Assembly: GCF_964275005.1 (NCBI RefSeq)
Contig: NC_092686.1
Location: 11,901,032 to 11,965,031, forward strand
DNA from: Diadema setosum
Lineage: Eukaryota; Echinodermata; Echinoidea; Diadematoida; Diadematidae
Length of the DNA stretch: 64,000 bases
Reading direction: 5' to 3'
A model generated the notes under the pieces. It ran no database searches and was not told where the DNA came from. It was given only the letters and a program-made list of their open reading frames with translations. Both the position numbers and the translations under genes were made by a program. Numbering within the stretch: position 1 is the stretch's first letter; every line of letters begins with the position of its first letter. Below are positions 25,786 to 37,501 of the stretch, piece by piece.

Positions 25786-26658
25786 GTAAGTAAGTAAATG
25801 TACCAAAAAAAAATCGCTGTTTTGTTTTTGCTTGATGTGTATTACCAGAGGGATTTCAGAATGACAAAACAAATGATAAAAACAACTTAAAAGAATCAAG
25901 GCAACTACCGACCTGTTGAACACAGATTTTCACCATCGTATACACATTCGAATATCTCGTCTACAACAGCTATGTACATAGCTTGCATGCATGGGATCCA
26001 AATTTACAAATAAATAAATGAATAAAATCAATTAGCATGGATGGCAATGTAATGACATGTACAACCCCTCCACTTGTCATCGATTTAGGAAATTCGAGAT
26101 CAAGAAAGATATGACTAATATTTGTAAAATGATTCCCACAAAAGTGAGATTTCCGATTTTGTTGTCAGTTCATTTTACATGTGAGGAAAAATCATCAATA
26201 TGCAAAAGTAAATCAGGAAAGGCCGAAACGCTTAGAGTAATATTCTTGATATTACCGGCAACGGTCTACATACCCCATCACATAACCCCAGGTAATAGGC
26301 CCTTACCCCATACATAGTTCCGAAGGGAAGATTACATGATCCTATAGCCTTTAAGAAGCAATGGAAATGTGAAGGACGAAAGACGAGGACGCCAGTCGAC
26401 ACAGAGCTTGTATGGGTTAATGTCCCCTTGTGCGGCGTCATGAGATGTAGTCTTTTTTTTTTATTGCAGTTCTGTAATGTAACTTCTTAGTTCTCGAAGA
26501 TAAAGCCCGTCAGATTTAAATACTCTTTTTTTCCTCTTTCTGTCCTAATATTGTTGTTGTTGTCGTTGCTCTAAACATTACATAGCATGTGGTGCATGAT
26601 TATAAATTCACGTTTGTACCATCGCTTCTATTCAATGCGGAACAGTCTTCAGTCCAGC

Positions 26659-27799
26659 ATGCGTTTCGCCAAGGCAACTGCCTGGATTCTCTTCGCACTA
26701 CTGGCGTTGACAACCATCGTTAATGTAGAGGCTGACGATGACGAAGAGGAGGAAGACGACGAGGAAAACGAAGAAGGTGATGAAGGCACTGACGAAGAGA
26801 CTGTGGGAAGTCACAGGTTCACATTATCGCCTTCATCGTCGATATCTGGGGGCCTAAAACCGGCCGAAGGAAACCAGCCAGTCAATACCGTCAGTCCCAC
26901 AGAGGAGGAAGAGGTTACGGAAAGTGGTGAAGAAGAAGAAGAAGAGGAGGAGGAAGAAGAAGAAGAGGAGGAGGAAGAGGAGGAGGAAGAAGAGGAAGAA
27001 GAACAGGATGATGATGATGACGAAATAGAAGATGAGGAGGAAAATTCAGAAAGTGGTGGAGAAAATGACTCGGATGGACAAGGAACTGGAGGAGATACCG
27101 ATGGAGGAGCGACGGCTGGAGGAGGAACGGGAGCTAACGGTGGTGGTGGAGGGGGCAATGATGGAAGTGCTGGAGGAGGAGGAGGGGGTAACGGTGGCGC
27201 AGGTGGTAGTGGTGGTAATGGTGGAAGTGGTGGTGGAGGTAATGGCGGAGGTACTGGAGGCAGTGGAGGAACGGGAGGCAGTGGAACGGGTGGTGACGCT
27301 GGTGGAGCCGGTGGGTCTAGTGGAGGTGGTGGAGGTAGTGGAGAGACAGGTGGCTCGGGTACAGGATCTGGAACCTCTGGAGGAGCCGATGGAGGGGGAA
27401 CTGGAGGAGGGAGACCAGGAGGAGGAGGAGGAAGCGGAGAGTCTGGAGGAGGCACCGGCTCTGGAGGAAACGGAGAGGGTGGAAGCGCTGGAGGAGGAAC
27501 TGGAGGAGGGACTGGAGGAGGGACTGGAGGAGGGGGTAGTGGCGAAACAGGTGGTGGCACAGGAGGAGCAGGAGCAGGAGGAGGAGAGGGCGGTAGTGGG
27601 ACAGGTGGCACAGACGGGACCAGCAGTGGTGGAAGTGGTGGTAGTGGTGGTAGTGGTGGTGGTGGTGGTACGGGAGGAGGCCCAGGAGGTGGATCTGGAG
27701 GCAGCGGAGGAGCAGGCGGTGGCCAGGGAGGGTCAGGAGGTACTGGTGGGTCGTCTGGAGCTGGAGACTCTGGCGGAGGCGTGAATCCTGGAACGTCGG
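26659..27799 (+). CDS. Kazal protein exon 1: signal peptide, acidic and Gly-rich regions
   Basis: Ends at ACGTCGG|GTAAAG, phase 1. Continuous open frame through about 1.1 kb of low-complexity purine-rich sequence. Glu uses both GAA and GAG and Gly uses mainly GGA and GGT, so this is not a simple trinucleotide expansion throughout. Confidence 0.8.
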
Positions 27800-27892
27800 G
27801 TAAAGAAATCATTTTCAAATCACTACATTAGCGACATTCATGAACGCTGTGCTTCACATTGTTACAATTTCTGATGTACTATACTGCATCTA

Positions 27893-27960
<68 letters not shown>

Positions 27961-28802
27961 GCTTAATAAAGAGTAGGCTGACTATTTCATGCACTTTCTA
28001 TACAGAAAAATGTCATCGGAGAATTATTCGTTTTCATGTATAGAAAACAATAATGATGTCGCAAATGTTTTCTTATTTCATGTCTTATCAAAAACTTCGC
28101 AAGTAATCTATTGAAATTGATTGTTTGATTTTATGATTTCCAATGGCGTCTCTTAAATAGCTTCATGTAAATCAACTTAAAACTTGCTTTTTAATCAATA
28201 ATGATTATGTCGTTTCATCGCTTGATTTAACTTTTTTTATAACTTGACATTTGATCCTTCGTATTGAGATGGATTTAATGAAACGCTATGCAAATCAAAG
28301 AGAAAAAAACACCTTCGCCAAATACGTTGTTGTTGTTGTTTTTTAATATACAGCTCCTGTTTTGCCGACCAAAGATGGTACAATACCCGCCGCGACGCCT
28401 ACACCAAAACCGCGAACTACGACGTTAGCGATGACCACTTCAATGACCACGGAGACTTCGGAGACACCCACTCCGCCTTACTGCCCGTCATCGTGTCCGG
28501 TGGTCACGGACTTCGTCTGCGGCTCGGATGGGCAAACTTACGCGAACGAGTGTGTGCTCAAAGTCGTCCGCTGCACGACTGGTGATACCACCTTGGAGGT
28601 CATGTACCGGGGCGCGTGCCCGGCCAAACTTGGCTTGCCCGACGGCCCCCTGAAGTCGTGGGGGCGAGACACATATGCGGCCGACGGGCTCGAGACGCAT
28701 TCGTTGCCGCCCTCCTCCTCATCCAAACTGAAATCGATGTCGAGTTTATTAGCGGCGTTAAAGTCCTGGCGGAAAGGCGGAAAGCTGTCGAGACGTCGGT
28801 GA
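26659..28802 (+). CDS. Secreted acidic, glycine-rich protein with a C-terminal Kazal domain
   Basis: Joining 26659-27799 and 28354-28802 gives 529 aa. Residues 1-25 are a clear signal peptide (WILFALLALTTIVNVEA). Residues 26-48 and about 85-140 are Asp/Glu-rich with a long Glu run; about 140-375 are GGSGG/GGTGG-like glycine repeats; 382-422 are Thr/Pro-rich. A Kazal domain spans C424-C469 with spacing C-3-C-7-C-10-C-6-C-14-C and the signature VCGSDGQTYANEC. The last 59 residues are Ser/Lys/Arg-rich and end SRRR. Kazal domains commonly inhibit serine proteases or serve as extracellular modules; which applies is unknown. The start was chosen because it directly precedes the signal peptide; in-frame ATGs at 26587 and 26635 would bury it. 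I do not recognise an orthologue. A matrix or biomineral-associated role is only a guess from composition. Confidence 0.8.
27889..27957. repeat. (TA)n tract in the Kazal gene intron
   Basis: About 69 bp of TA with one CA interruption. Confidence 0.95.
28354..28802 (+). CDS. Kazal protein exon 2: Thr/Pro linker, Kazal domain, basic tail
   Basis: The acceptor is TTTTTTAATATACAG|CTCCTG; it completes codon 381 (G|CT, Ala) and keeps frame to TGA at 28800-28802. The exon is markedly GC-richer than its flanks. Confidence 0.85.
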
Positions 28803-30102
28803 TTAAATTGATATAAAGACATTAATGTGATAATGCCATTTGAATACGTACGCCGTTATAGTCTGGACATATGACTCAGATTGTTGAGTACTATAGCTGT
28901 TGGGGCTTTCATCGGGCAAATATATTCAAGATATGTTTTAGACTTATTCCTCCGCGACTGCATCTGAGCCCCCACCCCTCATCTCCCTAAGTTATTTATT
29001 GACCTAAACTGATCGAGAAATGTCGAAGTTATGACAGTATACTGTTGTAGTGCTAATTGAGCTGAAAATTCGTGTTCGGTTTACAATCTGGTGCTGTTCT
29101 ACGAGTTGAAATCTTGTAACGCGGTAAAATATCTCTTTTACATTATACTCATGACAGAAGTTTTGTTAATCAGTCCTTTAGAGCACTGGATTACTAACCA
29201 AGAGAGAGGAAACACGATGAGTCCTGAATACAATGTAATACAACTGGACTCGAATCTATGTTGAGACTGTGGTATAAAGAAGTTTTCATTAAGCTGAACC
29301 CCTTCAAAGACCCAAAACACCCCAGCTCGTTTACACAAATTTCATTTTGTTTAGTTGTTGTTGTTTTTTTCACTGATTTGGTATCATCATGATCATGCTC
29401 AGTATGAAGTATTTGAGTGTGTAGCCATTATAACAAGACAATTTAGTCTCTTCGAAATCAGCAATTATTCATCATTAGTGTACATGTGTACAAGACAAAG
29501 TGTACAAAACAAAGATTTTTTTCTCTCTCTGTCTTCTTTCTTTAAAACACAACAACAAAACAAAGATAAAAGAAGCTGAAGTGCTCCCGAATTTCACGAG
29601 CTAGTTAATTTGCATCTTTTTTCTTTTTTCTTTTTGCTGTAAATACTATTGAATATTTGTTCTACGATGTCAAAAGTGTTTTGTGTGTTTCGTCTGGTCT
29701 AGAAAATTTCATCAGTCTGATATTTATTTATTTCTTCACTTGTTCGTTGCAATCATTATTTTTCAATGTTGAAATAATCGAACACGAGGTCACTGACGTC
29801 ATTGCAAGAGGCATGCATTCAAATGACGAGTTTCAATATTCATGTGACCACGGCGTGACGTAATCTTCCTGTACAGACGTTCCAAATATAGCTTTAATCA
29901 ATGATGTTTGATGTCTTGTCGTGCAAACTTCGAAACTTTGAATGGGCATGTGTTGATGGCGCGGTGACAAATAATTGCATAAAATTAATGATTTGTTGTT
30001 GTTATTTTATTGACGCTGTTTTGATAAAACATTAATGTTAAAGGCACAAGAAACTTATTTAATCAATATAGGACGTGACGACTGGCATGTCAGAATCGCT
30101 GA

Positions 30103-30104
<2 letters not shown>

Positions 30105-30134
<30 letters not shown>
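30105..30134. repeat. (CT)n microsatellite
   Basis: About 15 CT units. Confidence 0.9.
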
Positions 30135-30139
<5 letters not shown>

Positions 30140-30516
30140 TCTGTAATGTTCACTTGACATGAGTCTGTGTAACTGAACACATAAACATGATTAATATGAT
30201 GCTTACCACTATTTCCAGAAATTGCAGTTGGTTATGATCTACAGATGTATTTGTAAAGGGCCTATATGATTCAATCGTGTAAATAAACACTTGGCCACAA
30301 TGTTACTCATCCGTGTGCATAACTTTTAATATAATCCGTCATCTCTATTTCTGCATTAAATTTGGAAAACGTTCGTATTGCCAACAGTCTACATAAGCAC
30401 TCTCTCACATATACACAAACACACACATCACACATACACACATTTTCCCCAATGGTGTTCATTTATTACCATTCAAATACTGTATTACAAAGGCAATATT
30501 ATAAACTGGTACTGCT

Positions 30517-30676
<160 letters not shown>

Positions 30677-31079
30677 CACGAAAAATACACAGAAATGTCC
30701 AAACGGTAGAGACCCAAAGGATGCGCTTGTGTCATGCGCGTGCAGTGCTGGTGATGATATTCCACATTCTGCCAGGAGCCGCCAATTAATGCCATAGCAA
30801 CATAATGTGTACTTAAGTTACAAACCACATTTAATGAAACCTCAGCATGATCGTTCCCTACTGTTTACGTATGATGCAGTTATATCCTTTCCAAAACCGA
30901 AAGTCGTTATATTTACATCCCTATGTTACTCAAGGCAAACGAGATTACGTATCATGGGATATACGAATAGGACATGATCTCGGAATGTACTATAAATGAT
31001 ATACACGCACGACAATGTACTGTCACAAAAACAATGAATGTCACATGGTGGCATGTTTAATAGTCAATAAAACTCCTGT

Positions 31080-31081
<2 letters not shown>

Positions 31082-31148
<67 letters not shown>
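31082..31148. repeat. (TA)n microsatellite
   Basis: About 67 bp of uninterrupted TA. Confidence 0.95.
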
Positions 31149-31150
<2 letters not shown>

Positions 31151-32261
31151 TTCAACTTTGATTACATAATCCGTTACAATATTCAGGTGTTAACTCATCA
31201 TGAAATAATCATATTACAAAAATATGCACATTTTATCAAGTGATTTCTACTGTACTTTTCGTAAGTGTTATCATGTCAATCAATACCCAATGAGAGGCGA
31301 AGATTAAAACTAAAATCCACGGATGGAGACAATCAAAGTCCTTGGGATGTAATCAGCTAGAGGAATGCAACTGCACTCTTGTTTGTTGCTTGTTCTATGA
31401 ATTATAATCTTGTATCCATAGCATCTAACAACGCCTTCTGTTGAGAGACTTTAGTTCATTATGCCCCTTTCTCTCAAATTGCATTTCTTATTAATATCCT
31501 CATGACAACATCATTGTCGCTCCTTTTCTTTCCCCTCTTCCTCTTCATCATCTCGTCTTTTACCCCTTTCCTTTCCATTTATATTACCTTTCATATCATA
31601 TTTTTGTTTATTTTTTCCCTATACTTTGACACCATCTTATTTTGATCAGCAGACTAACATAACAATGTCTTCATTGTCTTGGTTCACGTTTTCCTTTCTC
31701 AGAAACATCTTCGAGTCCCTTTTCTCATCGTCCCCCATTTTTTTTTCTTACCCTCTAATCCTGTCCCATTCCTCATCATCTCCATCGACACGAGTTAAAC
31801 CCTTATTACCGCCTGGAATGGATCTGCACCTGTTAGCGCTCATCCGGGAATTGAGACCCCAATTCTTGATTGCCCCGCCGAAAAAAAAAAAAGAAGAGGA
31901 AGAAGAAAAAGAATCCGTTGCCGCCGTAATTCTCGCTTATACGCATATCGATCCCAGATAGCTGTTATCATAATTCTGACTGAGTAAACTCTTATTGCAG
32001 CACGGGGTACAGACAAAAAGTGACGAGAAAATTAGCCCAGAGGGAAAGACAGAGAGGCTTCAACCATGCTATAAGATACATGCTATTACTGAAGAAAATG
32101 GATGTCTTATCATTTCATAATGCTTGACAAGGCCATGTCTGTTTTAAGAGGCCGACATCAAGATCAAGCAAAAACAAATAAGAGATGCCAGTCTCCTGCA
32201 TTAGTATTCGATTAATATTTTTCCATGTACTTATTTTTTTTAATGAAGCAATACATTGCAA

Positions 32262-32345
32262 AGTCCAATCCGACCTCGATTATTCGACCATCTCTTATCC
32301 GGACGGACGCCGGTTTATCCCGACATGGCCGGATAACAGAGGTCG
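32262..32345. mobile_element. Possible short pogo-like MITE
   Basis: GTCCAATCCGACCTCGATTA on the left resembles the reversed right end GGTCCGACCTCTGTTATCCG. The element is only about 84 bp and its inner part has TTATCCGGACGG. Borders are uncertain. Confidence 0.4.
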
Positions 32346-32577
32346 GACCGAAATGTGTTCAAAATGCGTCAATCTCTGCTCATTATGATCTCGAAAGCTA
32401 ATAGGATTGCACTTTGTATTTCTTTTCAAAATTGTGTTTCAAAGGAATTCCTGTTTACATTGTCTTAAGCATGCAGAAATGAAATTAAAATCAAACTCAA
32501 AGGCAACATCACCCCCTCTACACAAACACACACATACAAACACAATGTGGATTTAAATATCAAATTTGTTAATACTG

Positions 32578-32578
<1 letters not shown>

Positions 32579-32624
<46 letters not shown>
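32579..32624. repeat. (TA)n microsatellite
   Basis: About 46 bp of TA, followed by a CATA run. Confidence 0.95.
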
Positions 32625-32628
<4 letters not shown>

Positions 32629-33124
32629 CACACTCACGCACACATACATACATACATAATCATTATTTTTTTCCTAGTGCTTTTAGCTGATCTCAAGGAT
32701 GACAGGAACTAACCTGTCAATTTCATCTTGTTTTATTGGATAACAATATGGTTGCTGTGCTCTTGTTTATAGTGACCACAGAAACCAATTCTATCTGAAT
32801 TGTGTCTTCAGCAACAAATCTGTAAATATGCACCAATGAGCCAAAAACTGAGAGCCACACCTATGATTGAAATAAACACAAATGTAAACACACACTGATC
32901 AAAGTTCTTTAAAAAATTTATTTATTCATTCCACATCTTCAGTTCAATTCATTTTCATTTAGAAGACCTTCATTCAAAAGTCTCAATTCTTTCCAAAAGA
33001 ATACATAGTGCAAAACATAAATTACAAACATTCAATGCCCAAAGCCCTTTTACAACTCCTTTGTGCCACATTTATGTGATAAAGCATATGACTGCATTGT
33101 GTGTTTGTGTATGTGTGCATGTTT

Positions 33125-33126
<2 letters not shown>

Positions 33127-33174
<48 letters not shown>

Positions 33175-33175
33175 C
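33127..33175. repeat. (GA)n microsatellite
   Basis: About 49 bp of GA with one GG interruption. Confidence 0.95.
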
Positions 33176-34683
33176 TAGAGACAGACAAACATGAAGACAA
33201 ACAAATATAGACAGAATGAAAGACTAGCAGCAAGGCACGAGTACTGAAAAAAAAAGTGGACAAAGTGCCAGAAACATAAGAAAAAAAAAAATAATCCTGA
33301 CCAATAGAAAACTCCTGAGTGACCATGACTCCCAGCAGGTGTTAACTCCATGAGTTAATCCATTATTTGACTTTCTGCAAAAACCATGGAAGTCTACTGA
33401 TGTGCAGCTATCCAACATATGACAATTAGGTGGGCGACAGTGAATGAACTATTACTCATCCTAAAAATACCCTTTCAAAAAAAAAAATCATTTTCATTGG
33501 CTAACCCTATCAACCTTATGAAATATCATTTAGATGCCATGATTTACATTTTAATGTATGAGAAAAATATAGAAGTCATTACCTGGTATACCATTGTATT
33601 TTTACCACTGTAATACTGAAAAACTGAATCCACCCAAGTGAACAAATGTATCCATTTGATCAAATTTTAGTTTCATCGAGTTTGTAAGACATCAAATATA
33701 GCACACATTATATCTGCTGAGATGACCACGTTTGAGTATTTTACCCGTATGTTACTGATAACGACACAGTCCATAATTTTGCCATCATTCAGAAGGATAC
33801 ACATATGATTCCATGCAAGAAAAACATCAATAGAATTGTGCAAGAATTTGAATTGAAAAGGGAAGGTTGTCAGCTTTAAAAGCATCTCATATTGCATGTA
33901 CTGGCCATATGACTATTTTTTTTTGCACAAAAGTACTCAAAAATATTTTGATTTGAATTTATATAACGGAATTTACATTAACAACAAGCACACTATATCT
34001 GATGCAGCATTGATGTGAAAATATCACTATCAAAGAGATCAAAAATAACGTTCAATTCATAAGCACTACACTGCATTTTTCCCATGAACTCTCGCCAATG
34101 TTGCAGTCCACTATCCCTGAGGTATCATGAACTTTGGATATCACCTGTGTTTGGTGATTGGTCATTTCTGAACAAATAAAAATATCTGATACTTTGTTAC
34201 TGTCAGTATGATATAAGGAATGTAAATTGATTTTTCAGGTAGACATAATGACATGAGGTGTGATCATATTATATATCAATAAGACAGTCCACATTTGAGT
34301 ATATTGCATTCCCCTATAAAGTCTAGCAAAGATGAGATCTACCCTTTCCAGTAGGGGTACAAATATCTGTTATCAGCAATTTACCTAAATTATTCAATTG
34401 TCACCTACAACTATAAGCATTTGCAGAGCAACAGATGTGTAAAAGTACTCAATTCTGACTGAATTTAAATTTCATTTTCCATTAAAAGAAAAAAAAAATC
34501 ATTTAAGTACATAGAAGACAAAGTTTGAACAGTTGACTACATCAATCTACTTCATCAGAAGTAAGTCATGAGCCATTAGGTTACATTATCACCATATTTC
34601 ATGATATCATATTCTATTACACGCCAACTCAAGATTTAGATGTATACCATCGTCAGGCTCTTATTTCACATGGTAGGTAAGAA

Positions 34684-34740
34684 TACAAAGTATTGTATAC
34701 AATGTATTGTATACAATGTATTGTATACAATCTATTGTAA
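34684..34740. repeat. Tandem 14-bp palindromic repeat
   Basis: Three full units of TATTGTATACAAT(G/C) and a partial fourth. Each contains the perfect palindrome ATTGTATACAAT. Confidence 0.85.
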
Positions 34741-35043
34741 AGAATATTAAAGCCTCTTTAAAACAAGCCCCTACACATTTCAAACTTAAGATGAACTAAT
34801 AATGCCATCAAAATATTAGACTTGTTTGCCTTGCAAAGATATTGAAGTCCAGAAATTCTCCCCATTCAGTCAATAGTAATCTATTCCTTTGAAATCGTGT
34901 TTTTATAATTATCTGCTTGCCCGTGTGATGATATAATTATGTGCATAATCAAGGACTTAATGTACAAACTTCATCTACAGGCTCTTTGCATAACTTATTG
35001 AGCTGCTATTTTGCAAAATTGCAACAATTGTTCTAATACACTG

Positions 35044-35831
35044 TTAACCCTAACTAGGCCGGGCTATTTAGGTAGATCATAGAGCCGGGGGGGGGCCTCC
35101 CAGGCCCCCCCTCCAGATCTCGGCCGACGACCGCGCGATCGCGACGAAAATTGGCACACACGTTGCCTATGATGTAATCTAAAGTACCATGAAGTTAAAT
35201 TTTAAAGAAATTATCATTTATGCTAAATTATGCTAATTTATGCATAATGATGCATGAAATCAGACAATTTGGTGTAAGTCACTAAATAAAGCTCAAAATG
35301 GGCACATTTTTTGTGGAAATATTCTTTTCAGTGTCCTGAGCAAATATAAGAGAAGAAAATTACGCCATCAGAAAAAAAGTTCCTAAGTATTTTATTGTTT
35401 TTTTAATTTCTTATGTATTTCTTTGTTTTTTCGACTTTATGTTTTTCATTGTTTTTTCGATGAAACTTGTGCGTGACATTGTTCTGAACAAGAAAATATG
35501 TTATTAATTGATTTTAATCCATAAAACCTAAAAATAATCATGTTTTTATGAAATTTGCCTGTAAGCACAGTTTGCATTGAAATTGTACACGAAATCACGT
35601 TTTTGAGCAATTTTTGGTCTGACATGCACGTACATATTTATGCGCAACTTCGGAACCGCGCGCCCGGGTATCGCAAATTTGGTATCAAAAGATGCGGGAG
35701 ACTCGAAAGAAAAAAGTCACGAAACGTCGCGGCGATAGCTTTTCGCGTTAGCAATACATCGCGCGGAACGTCGAGGGGGGGGCCTGGGGGGGCCTCGGAG
35801 GGCCCCCCCCCCCCGGCCTAGTTAGGGTTAA
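35044..35831. mobile_element. piggyBac-type non-autonomous element
   Basis: TTAA at both borders is followed inward by the perfect 16-bp inverted repeat CCCTAACTAGGCCGGG. TTAA target duplication with CCC-starting ends is the hallmark of piggyBac. The inside carries G/C runs next to both ends, a GCGCGATCGCGACG segment and a TTATGCTAA/TTATGCATAA-rich segment. No transposase frame is present. Confidence 0.85.
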
Positions 35832-36351
35832 AAGGACCATTTACATTTCTTAGAGCTTGACTTTCAGAGCTTGAAAAAAAAGAAGCTTGCTTTAACACAA
35901 GCTTTGTCCTGTAAACACAGAAAGTAAATAGTAATCACAATGTACCTTAGTTTATTATCATTGCACTCATTAAATTCCTCTTGAACTCTCACTTCCTGGC
36001 ACATTTCTCATCATTTCAATTTTCTTTTATCGGTATTCACATGGGAGGAACTGTTCATGATAGGACATTCTGGCAGAAAGAGAGAGAGAGAGAGACTTTT
36101 TTTTTTTACAACAAGATACTGATACTCTCCCACCTCTTCGCTCTGAAGTGGACAGGCATTGTAAAGCAAGAGGTGCTTACATGCAAACTAGGTCGAGACT
36201 GAGAGAGTAAAAGACATTTACCAGTATCTCTTCCCAAAACAAACACTGCTCAGCTTGTTATAGGCCATTAGTCATGTTTAAAGATGGTATCAATGTTACA
36301 GTGATTGATATCATAATCCATCATGATCAACACCACATGCTAAGAAACAGT

Positions 36352-36722
36352 TTAAAGGCATAATTTACCATTTGCAGATGAAAGAAAAACCCAGCATTAG
36401 TGCTTTTAAACAGTTCTAAAATGTGAGTTACAGAGCGAAACAACCACTGAAAGAAATTACTCGTAAAATCGATGTTAATTATTTTTAAATAAACAAAATG
36501 TGAACAATAGTAATAACAAAAATGTTTCCAGAACTAAACTGTCTACAGTTACAGTTTATTGAGAAAATTCAGATATCTCCTTATATTTTAGGCTTCATCG
36601 CGAAAATTTTATATGATAGGATGTTTTGCAGTACAACCAACCCACACTTAATTATGCAGTAAATGTCATATCTTGAAAATTTTTGAAATTACTGTTCCCA
36701 AAGGTAAACAGGACCTTTAACT
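36352..36722. mobile_element. Possible TTAA-type MITE
   Basis: GTTTAAAGGCATAATTTACC on the left is loosely matched by the reversed right end AGTTAAAGGTCCTGTTTACC. Only about 20 bp match and there are mismatches, so this is a weak call. Confidence 0.35.
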
Positions 36723-37373
36723 GTCCGTCACTTCAAGAAAACAGCAAGTTCATTTTCCAAAGCATCTGCTAAGAGTTTGGCAGAATGCATGACATACATT
36801 GTAGTCTTCAACATGTATCTTCAAGTTCACTCAGGCAGCCCACATGTTTGTAGGCCATATGTGACCCGCCACAACAAACGGATCCGAAAGTCACTGACGG
36901 CTTAGTCGAGAAAATCGTGTTTGAAGTCAGATCATTAAAATCGGTCAAAACCATTGAATTTCTGTTGTTGGCATAATGTTTTGTCTATCATCTGCCGAAA
37001 TTTCGAAGCTAAATGATCACAGGAAAGGCAAGAAATTAGCGTTTTTCTGGGCCAGGATTTTCCGACTGTCAATGGAACAGAAATGTTGCAGATAGACTCC
37101 GCCCCTAGCAACGAGGGAGTGATCATACTGGTCAGTGCGCGGCATCCAGGTTGCCGATTGGTCGTGCGTAGACCACTGGCGCTAAGTTTGAATGAACATT
37201 GTGGTGGTTGCTATAAGCATACCTTCTAATGTCAAGAGGTGAAAACTGGAATACCTCCCCCTGACCACAATTGCGTCAGAAAGAAAAATTTGAAGGTGGT
37301 TTTCTCAAAACTCTGATTTCCTGGACCCCGTGCATTCATCCAAAGTTTGGCCTCCATGGTGATCAATTCCTAC

Positions 37374-37501
37374 CTTTCCTTCTTGTAGGTGTACGCCTTT
37401 GCATAACCAGATGAAACTTTCTTCCCGACGTAGCAGGCCCAGTCAGATCCAACAACATTGTGGGCCCATCCAGGCAAAGTTTCAGAACAGTTCATTGTCA
37501 C
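37374..37501 (-). CDS. CTSC: CTSC coding exon 3: end of exclusion domain
   Basis: Acceptor ATATTTCAG|GTGACA, donor GGAAAG|GTAGGA. Encodes [20 protein letters not shown], with the last two exclusion-domain cysteines. Confidence 0.9.

Larger units (their letters stand above)
13955..26658. other. Intergenic block between TMEM168 and the Kazal gene
   Basis: No conserved coding exon was found on either strand. Contents include partial or whole fold-back repeats (14230-14275, 18254-18700), a long homopolymer-rich stretch near 15570-15600, a CTAG-rich patch at 15165-15220, the ATGA tract, hairpins at 17539-17565 and 19523-19590, a tRNA-derived SINE, and several microsatellites. Short open frames such as 14472-14753 and 22942-23172 resemble nothing I know. 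Confidence 0.55.

Noticed and set aside
27032-27784. 250-codon Val/Glu-rich frame on the plus strand
   Set aside because: An alternative-frame shadow of the same low-complexity exon.
26811-27818. 335-codon Pro/Ser-rich open frame on the minus strand
   Set aside because: It is the antisense of the Glu/Gly-rich coding tract and owes its openness to codon composition. The plus frame has the signal peptide, splice junction and Kazal domain.
35555-35821. 88-codon frame with GTSRGGPGG-like sequence
   Set aside because: Lies in the end of the piggyBac-type MITE.
36935-37126. Possible cathepsin C propeptide exon (VGKSW on the minus strand)
   Set aside because: A chance resemblance to QKSW; surrounding residues do not match the family.
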